Below, piece by piece: positions 34,582-43,412 of a stretch of DNA of 64,000 nt; the stretch's first letter is position 1, and each line of letters starts with the position of its first letter. Made by a program: the position numbers and the translations under genes. Under the pieces are notes generated by a model that was not told the origin of the DNA, made no database searches, and saw nothing but the letters and a program-made list of their open reading frames with translations. The stretch spans positions 7,687,995-7,751,994 of the forward strand of contig NC_030680.2 in NCBI RefSeq assembly GCF_000004195.4. Direction: 5' to 3'. This DNA is from Xenopus tropicalis (taxonomy: Eukaryota > Chordata > Amphibia > Anura > Pipidae).

Positions 34582-35731
34582 AATTGGGATCAAGTACAGG
34601 TACTGTTTTATTATTACAGAGAAAAGGGAATCATTTAACCATTAAATAAACCCAATAGGGCTGTTCTGCCCCCAATAAGGGGTAATTATATCTTAGTTGG
34701 GATCAAGTACAGGTACTGTTTTATTATTACAGAGAAAAGGGAATCATTTAACCATTAAATAAACCCAATAGGGCTGTTCTGCCCCCAATAAGGGGTAATT
34801 ATATCTTAGTTGGGATCAAGTACAGGTACTGTTTTATTATTACAGAGAAAAGGGAATCATTTAACCATGAAATAAACCCAATAGGACTGTTCTGCCCCAA
34901 TAAGGAGTAATTATATCTTAGTTGGAATCAAGTGCAGGTACTGTTTTATTATTACAGAGAAAAGGGAATCATTTAACCATGAAATAAACCCAATAGGGCT
35001 GTTCTGCCCCAATAAGGGGTAATTATATCTTAGTTGGGATCAAGTACAGGTACTGTTTTATTATTACAGAGAAAAGGGAATCATTTAACCATGAAATAAA
35101 CCCAATAGGGCTGTTCTGCCCCCAATAAGGGGTAATTATATCTTAGTTGGGATCAAGTACAGGTACTGTTTTATTATTACAGAGAAAAGGGAATCATTTA
35201 ACCATTAAATAAACCCAATAGGGCTGTTTTGCCCCAATAAGGGGTAATTATATCTTAGTTGGGATCAAGTACAGGTACTGTTTTATTATTACAGAGAAAA
35301 GGGAATCATTTAACCATTAAATAAACCCAATAGGGCTGTTCTGCCCCAATAAGGGGTAATTATATCTTAGTTGGGATCAAGTACAGGTACTGTTTTATTA
35401 TTACAGAGAAAAGGGAATCATTTAACCATGAAATAAACCCAATAGGGCTGTTCTGCCCCAATAAGGGGTAATTATATCTTAGTTGGGATCAAGTACAGGT
35501 ACTGTTTTATTATTACAGAGAAAAGGGAATCATTTAACCATGAAATAAACCCAATAGGAATTGTTCTGCCCCAATAAGGGGTAATTATATCTTAGTTGGG
35601 ATCAAGTACAGGTACTGTTTTATTATTACAGAGAAAAGGGAATCATTTAACCATGAAATAAACCCAATAGCCTTTCCGTAATTCAGAACTTTCTGGATAA
35701 CAGGTTTCCGGATAAGTGATCCCATACCTGT
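34582..35731 (+). mobile_element. TA-flanked MITE, 3' part with ~113-bp array, ~10 copies
   Basis: About 9.7 copies of the unit also seen at 14010-14640, then the single 3' end CCTTTCCGTAATTCAGAACT...CCCATACCTG at 35731. The 5' TIR is missing; the array abuts the TTAA-type MITE at 34581. ACCATTAAA and ACCATGAAA units are mixed, and units vary by one C in GCCCCCAATAAGG. Confidence 0.9.
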
Positions 35732-36689
35732 ACTAAACAAATACACAGTTGTGTGTGCACATGGACAGGGAAGTTAAACATATTGACACATTCATCAATA
35801 TTGCTGTGTATACCACTGGGGCATTGGTCCCGCCTCCTGTCTGAATCATGTGCTATTGCACATGTTGATGAAAGGGAACCCTACTAAGCTAGCTTAATGC
35901 CAAGTCAAACCTGTGATATATGATGGGCAACTACTTACTTCTGGTCAGATTTCATAGATTTACACAAACTTATAGTATTTTGATTTGCAATGTATTCAAG
36001 CATCCTATACCTTATTACCCTTCCCCAGCATCCTACAGATGTCAGACTTACAGGCCTACAGTTCAGGCAGAGAACCCTGTTACCCTATTCCCAATTGTGT
36101 TGGCTAGAATATGGAAGCAGTAGAAAGCAGTCTTAGCAGTAGTACTGGAACTAAAATGTCTGTTTTGTGTTGCACTCATGTAAGTTTGTAGAAATAAGGG
36201 GTCTGGAAACAGTCAATACACTTTTTTTGTGGATTTTTGCAGACGAATTACGGTCCAGGGATCTGATAAGCACAGAGAAGGTGTGTGTGTTATTATGTGT
36301 GTGTGTATGTAGTGATGGCTTTTAGCTGCTAAAAGCATTTGGTTTGATCCCGTCTTTCCTATCCTGATAACAGACAGAGTCATGCCCTAAAGCTTTCCAT
36401 TGAGACATCAGCAGGGGACATAAAAAGAACTATTACAATATGAGTGAGAGCCACAGCTTTCAAAGACCTGCTTTTCAGCCTACAAAGTGCTCCTACCCTC
36501 TAGAAGTCAGGTCCAAAGGTACAAAAGTATAATATTAATCTTCAGACTAAATTGTTCCATTCCTCTCCATCTGGATGTTTCAGCCGCCTTCAGCAAATGC
36601 CAGCGAGATGACAGAAGGATTATTTAGGTAAGAATGGCAGCGAGCGTGTAAATAAGAGAAAACAAAAGCTGCTCTGTGAAGTTTATGGG
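35732..36689. other. No gene seen; short (GT)n
   Basis: Single-copy-looking DNA with an interrupted GT microsatellite at about 36281-36310. A 67-codon ORF at 35920-36123 has no recognised motif. Confidence 0.4.
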
Positions 36690-36697
36690 AAACTGAC

Positions 36698-37101
36698 TAG
36701 TGATGGGCGGAATGTTTTGCCAGGCATGGATTCGTGGCGAATTTCCGCGTTTCGCCATTGGCGGATTGTTTCGCGAAACGGATGAAAAAATTTGCCGTGG
36801 AAAAATTCGCCGCACGTCCAAAAATTGTCGCCGGCGTAAAAAAAGAATTGTCGCGGGCGTCAAAAGAATATCCGCGCGACGAAACAATAGCCGCGCGACA
36901 AAATAATAGCCGCGGGCGACGAAACAATAGCCACGTGACAAAATAATAGCCGCGGGCGACGAAACAATAGCCACGTGACAAAATAATAGCCGCGGGCAAC
37001 AAATTTTTTTTGTGGCACGACATTTTCGCCGTTTCGCGGATCTTTTTAAAGATTCGCGAATTTTTCGGCAAAGCGAAACGGAACAGATTCGCTCATCACT
37101 A
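36698..37101 (+). mobile_element. hAT-like MITE with internal minisatellite (404 bp)
   Basis: TAGTGATGGGCGGAATG to TTCGCTCATCACTA; perfect TSD AAACTGAC (36690-36697 and 37102-37109). Within the core an ACGAAACAATAGCC...CAAAATAATAGCC pair is repeated exactly (about 36918-36998). Confidence 0.93.
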
Positions 37102-37194
37102 AAACTGACAATTATCAAGATGAAGAGTAAACAACTACAGATATGGGATCTGCTATCTGGAAACCTGTTATTCAGAAAATTCCAAACTACAAAG

Positions 37195-37459
37195 TAGTCA
37201 TGAGCAAAATTTTTTTCCCAGGCATGGATTCACAGCGATTTATTTCGCAAAAGTTTTGCGAAAATTCGCCGTGGAAAAATTCGTCGAGCGTCAAAAAAAG
37301 TCGCAGCTGCGGCAAATTGGGAGTGGCCCTGTGAAAATGGGCACAGTCGCGTCAAAATAGGCGTGGTTGCGTCAAAAAAAGACATGGGCGGCAAACGCAT
37401 TTTGCAGATTTTTTGCCGTTTCGCAAAGTTTCTTGTCGAGACAGATGCGCTCATCACTA
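37195..37459 (+). mobile_element. hAT-like MITE nested in TA-MITE (265 bp)
   Basis: TAGTCATGAGCAAAATTTTT to GCGCTCATCACTA; flanks CTACAAAG and CTACAGAG match at 7 of 8. No large minisatellite; instead single GTCAAAAAAAGTCGC-like words. Confidence 0.87.
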
Positions 37460-37522
37460 CTACAGAGAGGTCGGCTTAGACTCTGTTTCAATCAAATAAT
37501 TGAAATTTTTAAAAACGATTTC

Positions 37523-37842
37523 TAGTGATGAGCGAATTTGTCCCGTTTCGCTTCACCGGAACATTTGCGAATCTTGCAAAAGATTTGCGAAATGGCAGAA
37601 AAATCAAGGAACATCGGAAATGTTGTACGCCAAAAAATGTCGCGTGGGTCATTTTTTTGACACTATCTTTATATGTACGCGATGATTTTTTTTGGATGCT
37701 GGCGACAATTTTTGGTCATGTGGCCAATTTTTCTCTGGTGAATTTTGTTGCCCGTTACGCAAAAAAAAAAAAAAATTGGCAATGGCGAAATACGAATAGT
37801 CACTGCAAATCCATGCCTGGAGAATTATTTTGCCCATCACTA
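37523..37842 (-). mobile_element. hAT-like MITE nested in TA-MITE (320 bp)
   Basis: TAGTGATGAGCGAATTTGTC to TTTTGCCCATCACTA, reverse orientation (CAAATCCATGCCTGG near the right end). Flanks ACGATTTC and ATGATTTC match at 7 of 8. There is no CAAAAGAATAG array. Confidence 0.88.
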
Positions 37843-38371
37843 ATGATTTCCTTTTTCTCTGTAATGTTAGAACTGTACTTACTACTTGATCCCAACTAAG
37901 ATATAATTACCCCTTATTGGGGCAGAACAGCCCTATTGGGTTTATTTAATGGTTAAATGATTCCCTTTTCTCTGTAATAATAAAACAGTACCTGTACTTG
38001 ATCCCAACTAAGATATAATTACCCCTTATTGGGGGCAGAACAGCCCTATTGGGTTTATTTAATGGTTAAATGATTCCCTTTTCTCTGTAATAATAAAACA
38101 GTACCTGTACTTGATCCCAACTAAGATATAATTACCCCTTATTGGGGGCAGAACAGCCCTATTGGGTTTATTTAATGGTTAAATAATTCCCTTTTCTCTG
38201 TAATAATAAAACAGTACCTGTACTTGATCCCAACTAAGATATAATTACCCCTTATTGGGGGCAGAACAGCCCTATTGGGTTTATTTAATGGTTAAATAAT
38301 TCCCTTTTCTCTGTAATAATAAAACAGTACCTGTACTTGATCCCAACTAAGATATAATTACCCCTTATCGA

Positions 38372-38602
38372 ATTATAATGACGGGTATAGGCAAAGTTGG
38401 TTCGGGGACAGCATCAACGAGCCGATGTGGTCCCAGATCCGACTAGAATTTTAAACCTGCCCAATTGAGATATGGCCGATTTCAGGCCAGATATCGTTCG
38501 GGCAGTCCCGTCGTTAGTGCCCATACAAGGGCCGATTAGCTGCCGAATCGGTCTAAGGGACCGATATTGGCAGCTAGAATTGGCCCATGTATGGGGACCA
38601 TA
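38372..38602 (-). mobile_element. TTAA-type MITE, truncated at the array junction
   Basis: CGAATTATAATGACGGGTAT, GAGCCGATGTGGTCCCAGAT, GGCCAGATATCGTTCGGGCA and GCCGAATCGGTCTAAGGGAC match the family in reverse orientation. It ends at GGCCCATGTATGGGGACC without a clear TTAA. Its inner side is cut by the 113-bp array. Confidence 0.8.
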
Positions 38603-38610
38603 AGACTATG

Positions 38611-38850
38611 AGGAAGCTTTCTGCTGATTGGCTCAGATCCACATTCCTAAGGGGGGGGTGAGTTCTTAGCATTCTTGAGGGAGAGGGGAGCAGGAGAGGA
38701 GAGAGAGGAAAGAGCTACGTGTCTCTGGCACAGAAAAAAAAAAGACAACAAATCTTTTGACAGAGGACTCAGTGCAACATTTCTGTGAGTGCTTATGGCT
38801 GTATTTACATAGACCTTTCTGATAAAGCTTACTTAGTTTTTACCTTTAAG
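38611..38850 (+). mobile_element. T2-like MITE 3' half (tentative)
   Basis: The last 90 bp (TTTTGACAGAGGAC ... ACATAGACCTTTCTGATAAA, GCTTACTTAGTTTTTACCTT, TAA) match the 3' end of the better preserved element at 48375-49104. The CCTTCTCC segment before the terminus is deleted and the left end is not found. Confidence 0.65.
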
Positions 38851-39609
38851 AATACAAACCTGGACTACTAGTCCACAAACAACTGAATAAAGTGTGGTTG
38901 GGCGGTGTTTAGCGCCTCATAACGTGTTACTTGGAAATGTTTCTATAGACAGGTTCAAAGTTCCCTTGGGGTAGGGGATGTCTTCCTCTGAGTATTATGT
39001 AGGGGTGGGGTTACTGTAGCACCCAATAAAGTAAAGTGCAATTCAATGGTTGCTTTTGGTGAAGGGGAAGGAACTGCTAAGCATGCTGGGAATAATTTGC
39101 CCCCACTGGACTTTTAATGTCCAGGGGTTTCTGAGGACGTAACTGTGCCCTGCAATTAGCGTTGGGGTTGTTCTGTTACAAAAACTCATTTAATACCTTC
39201 TGGCTTCAGCAACTATTTCAATCTAATTAATGTAATTGGCTGTTTATTTCTCGTTGCGAGTCATGTCACTTTTAATTTGTTTTGCGGCATCTACAAAACC
39301 TGTCCCTTGCACAATAACTGCCCCGCCAGTGACGGATGCCCGGCATTGTGTCTCATATTCTTGACGGAGATTGAGAAGATGCACTTTTTGGTCTTCTCTT
39401 TCAGAGTCACTGACTCCCATTCACCAAGGGAAGCCATATTTATTCGGGGAGCCTATTAAATGCTCCTTTTCATTTGCCGCTTAGCTTTGTTCTTCTGAAG
39501 ATCTGATGTTTTGTAATCGCAAATTGAATTCTTTCAATGTATTTTTTACACAAAGAGAAGCAGTTTTTCCAACTCTTCTATGAAAGAAGTGGGTGTGAAT
39601 GCACTATTA
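38851..39609. other. No gene seen
   Basis: Single-copy-looking sequence with no transposon end recognised; it could be intergenic or intronic. Confidence 0.4.
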
Positions 39610-40347
39610 GGAGCAGATTTATCAAAATGTTTAGAGTTTAGAGCGTAATGCATAAAAACTCACCCACATTCTATTAATGCCTATGGGATATTTATCAACT
39701 GGTGAGCTTTAGTGATGGGCGAAATGTTTCGCCAGGCATGGATTCGCTGCGAATTTCTGCGTTTCGCCATTAGCGGATTGTTTCGTGAAACAGATGAAAA
39801 AATTTGCAGCAGAAAAATTCGCGGCACGGCCAAAAATTGTCACCGGCATAAAAAAAGATTAGTCGCGGGCGACAAAATAATAGCCGCAGGCGACGAAACA
39901 ATAGCCGCACGACAAAATAATAGCCGCGGGAGACGAAACAATAGCTGTGCGACAAAACAATAGCCGCGCGACAAAAAAATATCCATGTGACAAAATAATA
40001 CGCGGGCGACAAAATAATAGCCACGGGCGACGAAAACAATAGCCGTGTGACAAAAAAATATCCGTGTGACAAAATAATACGCGGGCGACAAAATAATAGC
40101 CACGGGTGACGAAACAATAGACGTGCGACAAAATAATAGCGACAATTTTTTTTTTGTCGCACGACATTTTCGCCGTTTCGCGAATTTTTCGCCGTTGCGG
40201 ATCTTTTGAAAGATTTGCGAATTTTTCGGCGAAACGAAGCGGAACAGATTCGCTCATCACTAGTGAGCTTTAAAATCTCATAGGAATGAATAGAATGTGG
40301 GTGAGTTTTATGTATTAAACTCTCTCACATTTTGATAAATCTGCCCC
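39610..40347. mobile_element. Foldback MITE (GGAGCAGATTTATC ends), interrupted
   Basis: The two halves 39610-39709 and 40271-40347 form a 177-bp element with TIR GGAGCAGATTTATCAAAATG / ACATTTTGATAAATCTGCCCC and inner palindromic words (ACTCACCCACATTCTATT / AATAGAATGTGGGTGAGT). The hAT-like MITE 39710-40262 sits near its centre. The TSD is uncertain (TTA / TAA at the edges). Confidence 0.82.
39710..40262 (+). mobile_element. hAT-like MITE nested in foldback MITE (553 bp)
   Basis: TAGTGATGGGCGAAATG to TTCGCTCATCACTA; perfect TSD GTGAGCTT (39702-39709 and 40263-40270). The core (about 39850-40145) contains a duplicated block with AAAAAATATCC(A/G)TGTGAC and CAAAATAATACGCGGG (about 39970-40025 and 40055-40110). 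Confidence 0.93.
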
Positions 40348-40570
40348 TAAATATATAAAAGGACTGTACAAATAACTTTTGTTTGTGTTGCAAATGCTCT
40401 ACAGAAAGGAGGTACATTTAGCTACCCAATGGCTTATGATGGTCTTTGTTTTGTGGACCAACATAGAGAGTTGACTCTTAGACAGTTGACTCTTCACGTG
40501 TTTTGTGGACCAAAAAACACTACCGAATCATGACCAATTACTGTATAGGACATGACCATATAAAGACCAT

Positions 40571-41045
40571 AGCTTCCTTAGTGGACCACCAAAGAGATAA
40601 GACAATACTTGTTTGGTGGACCACCGAAGAGATAAGACCCTGCTTCCTTAGTGGACCACCAAAGAGATAAGACCATGCTTGTTTGGTGGACTGCCAAAGA
40701 CATAAGACCCTGCTTGTTTGGTGGAACACCAAAGAGATAAGACTCTACTTCTTTGGTGGAACACAAAGAGATAAGAACCTACTTGTTTGGTGGACCACCA
40801 AAGAGATATGACCCTGCTTGTTTGGTGGACTGCCACAGAGATAAGAACCTACTTGTTTGGTTGACCGCCAAAGACATAAGAACCACCTTGTTTGGTTGAC
40901 CACCAAAGAGATAAGACCATGCTTGTTTGGTGGACCACCAAAGATATAAGACCCTACTTGTTTGGTTGACCACCAAAGAGATAAAAGCCTACTTGTTTGG
41001 TGGACCACCAAATATATAAGACCCTACTTGTTTGGTTGACCCTGT
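40571..41045 (+). repeat. 35-bp minisatellite, ~14 copies
   Basis: The unit is CTTGTTTGGTGGACCACC + AAAGAGATAAGACCCTA. Early units have CTTCCTTAGTGG. 35 is not a multiple of 3, yet all frames stay open on the minus strand (ORFs of 62-88 codons), which are artefacts. Confidence 0.95.
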
Positions 41046-41689
41046 TTGCTGGATGGACCACATTCCCCCATACAAAAAATTCCATTACACCCCACTCCCA
41101 GATGGCATAGGAAATGACCATAGTTTCCTTTATATGGGAGAAGGTTGACCACAGCTTTACTGTCATATTTAGTCAACACTGTCTCTGAATGTATTTAAAA
41201 GTTTAAAAGGAACATTTGTTTTATTGCAAAAAACAAAACAATTTGAGTTACAGAATGTACTGTGGGGAGAGATATGTAGCTACTACACTACACAAAACAA
41301 TAAGACCCTCCATGTTGGGTCAACCACCAAATGGAGAAGACCCTGCAGGTTAACTGAAATAGCTTGGAACTGCTTCTTTCTAGAACCTAACAAACCACTA
41401 GGTTGGCCGCTATGGAAGTTGCAGAGGGTAGTCACTTAATACCCCCGCCTTCAGCCCAAAAATCTATGCAATTTATCACTTGTGCCCCAAATTTTTCTTA
41501 CCATGCTAGTATTCCAGGACTCAACTGTCTTCTCTCAAAGCCTCATCTTACTTACCTTTGAAAATATAATATTCTAGGTTTGTCCTAACCTTTTTTACTA
41601 TGGCAAAAATAATGGCAGATATAGCAATGTATATATATGATAATACTATACTATGTGCAGTATGTTATATCTAAAGCAATATTTGGTAG
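41046..41689. other. No gene seen; degenerate array remnants
   Basis: A few diverged unit-like words (AATAAGACCCTCCATGTTGG, AACCACCAAATGGAGAAGAC at about 41300-41345) suggest the 35-bp array once extended here. No coding signature. Confidence 0.4.
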
Positions 41690-41969
41690 GACCCTGCTTG
41701 TTTTGTAGACCTTCAAAAGATAAGACCATACTTGTTTGGTGGAACCTACTTGTTTGGTGGACCATACTTGTTTGGTGGACCATACTTGTTTGGTGGAACC
41801 TACTTGTTTGGTGGACCATACTTGTTTGGTGGACCATACTTGTTTGGTGGACCATACTTGTTTGGTGGAACCTACTTGTTTGGTGGACCATACTTGTTTG
41901 GTGGACCATACTTGTTTGGTGGAACCTACTTGTTTGGTGGACCATACTTGTTTGGTGGACCACATCCCC
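41690..41969 (+). repeat. 18-bp minisatellite derived from the 35-bp repeat, 13 copies
   Basis: Two 35-bp-like units (41690-41728) lead into 13 units of 18 bp in two forms, A = CTTGTTTGGTGGACCATA and B = CTTGTTTGGTGGAACCTA, in the order BAABAAABAABAA. The unit corresponds to the first half of the 35-bp unit. Because 18 is divisible by 3, long ORFs (80-119 codons) exist in five frames. Confidence 0.95.
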
Positions 41970-42922
41970 CATAACAAACTACCGACTGCGTCTTCCCCTG
42001 ACATTTTTGTGAACCATTTAGAGTGGATGAACCTTCAGTCAAGTTGAACCTAGTATAACTTGTGATTAGCTGAAGTGTAAAAGAGTATTTCTTCCAATCA
42101 GAGAGTGCATTTAGTTTGTTTCATGGAGCTCAAACTGTTCTATAGGCCCAAGCCCAGGGAACATTTTAATAAGAAAACCATGAGGTCCTCTGCACCATAT
42201 GAACTACTATATCATAATTACATCAAAGAGCTCTTTTTGAATGATATTATTATTAATATCGACTAAATTGCTTTTTCCTTTGTTCCTGCCTTCCTTTGAT
42301 ATATAGACATGTCATTAGGATAAATCCTCACCAAGCAGCGGAGGGTCTGAATGTGCAGAAATGATACCAGTCCACGCTAATACAATGTGCTGTTCCCTTC
42401 GCAACATGACTTTTTCTTTTTCCTGCCCACGTTCCCTTTCCTTCATTCAGATCACATTTTACTCTGATGTTGTCCAGCTGTTTTCTATTTTGTTCCGAGA
42501 GTCTATTTAATATTCACCATTGGGGTTATGTAAAAGCTTCTTTATAAATCAGCTGCCATAACTGCGACTCCGAGCTTAACCACTTCCCCCCTTTCGCCGA
42601 ATGCCGAGCGCGGAAAGAAATCAGAAATCGCTCAGGAGATGTCTTTGTTATTTGTTGTGATTACTTGTGTCATTGATTGTTTCGTGCGCTGCGTCCGGGA
42701 AAACGGTTTTGAAGTCTGTCTGCCGGGGACAATGAGCTGGCACAGTTACCCTACAGCACTTAATTAACTGGAAAACTATATCCAACATACACCGCCAGGG
42801 GTTAAAAAAAAAAAAAAAACAAGAGTGGTATTTTTTATTTCTAGAAAATAATATCGGCTGGGCAGAAAACTTCATACTGTACTGTCTAAGGAAAAGCCAT
42901 GTACTGTATATAAGGGCTGAGT
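41970..42922. other. No gene seen
   Basis: Single-copy-looking, without repeats except an A-run at about 42807-42821. AT-rich words such as TTAATTAACTGG and TATTATTAATATCGAC occur. No coding signature. Confidence 0.4.
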
Positions 42923-43412
42923 TATGGGGAAAGACTGGCCAAGTTGGGTCTGTTTACACTGGAGAAGAGGCGCTTAAGAGGTGACATGATAACTATGTAT
43001 AAATATATAAGGGGATCATATAATAACCTTTCTAATGTTTTATTTACCAGTAGGTCCTTCCAACGGACACGAGGGCACCCACTCCGTTTAGAACAGGGGT
43101 GGGCAAACTATGGCCCGTGGGCCACATCCGGCCCCTTGGCCTTTTTAATCCGGCCCGTCGACGACGCCAAGTCTCATCACGCGAGACTTGGTGTCATTGG
43201 CGTGCCGGAATTAAAGAGGCGAAGGGGGCGTAACGCTGGCCTGGCCCTGCCCGCCCTGGCCCGGTCCGGCCCGGGGGTGAGTAAATGTGGCCCGTGAGTC
43301 AAAAAGTTTGCCCCCTGAATAAGTCGTACTGGCTGATACATTATATAGCCTGAAGAAGGGGTTGGATGGCTTCTTAGCAAATGAGGGAATACAGGGTTAT
43401 TATGGGAGATAG
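42923..43412 (+). pseudogene. LINE ORF2 C terminus, interrupted
   Basis: TAT GGG GAA AGA at 42923 opens YGERLAKLGLFTLEKRRLRG, then DMITMYKYIRGSYNN and RTRGHPLRLE up to the MITE insertion at 43094. After it, ADTLYSLKKGLDGFLANEG and IQGYYGR precede the TAG at 43410-43412. This aligns with the end of the minus-strand LINE at 8.3-9.5 kb (SVNAYKRGLDEFLNNQNIQG). Codons equivalent to FLTVRAVRLGNALPGDVG are missing here, deleted at or near the MITE. Confidence 0.82.
43094..43317 (+). mobile_element. GC-rich hAT MITE inside the LINE, 224 bp
   Basis: TIRs CAGGGGTGGGCAAACT and AAAGTTTGCCCCCTG are near-perfect inverted repeats of hAT form; the interior is GC-rich with GGCCCG-type words and an ACGCCAAGTCTC/GAGACTTGGTGT palindrome. 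The flanks GTTTAGAA and AATAAGTC do not match, so either one flank was deleted together with LINE codons or the TSD was lost. Confidence 0.8.

Larger units (their letters stand above)
37137..38371 (-). mobile_element. TA-flanked MITE, reverse, with two nested MITEs and an array
   Basis: Read in reverse orientation the host element is: TIR ACAGATATGGGATCTGCTAT plus AACCTGTTATTCAGAAAATT (37137-37194), [insertion 37195-37459], CGGCTTAGACTCTGTTTCAA and AATTTTTAAAAACGATTTC (37468-37522), [insertion 37523-37842], CTTTTTCTCTGTAATG (37851 on), then about 4.3 copies of the 113-bp unit up to 38371. Removing the two insertions restores collinearity with the copy at 13898-14790. The other TIR is missing; the array abuts a TTAA-type MITE. 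Confidence 0.85.

Noticed and set aside
41646..42047. Five overlapping ORFs of 80-119 codons with a six-residue period
   Set aside because: The 18-bp unit is a multiple of three and has no stop in five frames; this is arithmetic, not coding.
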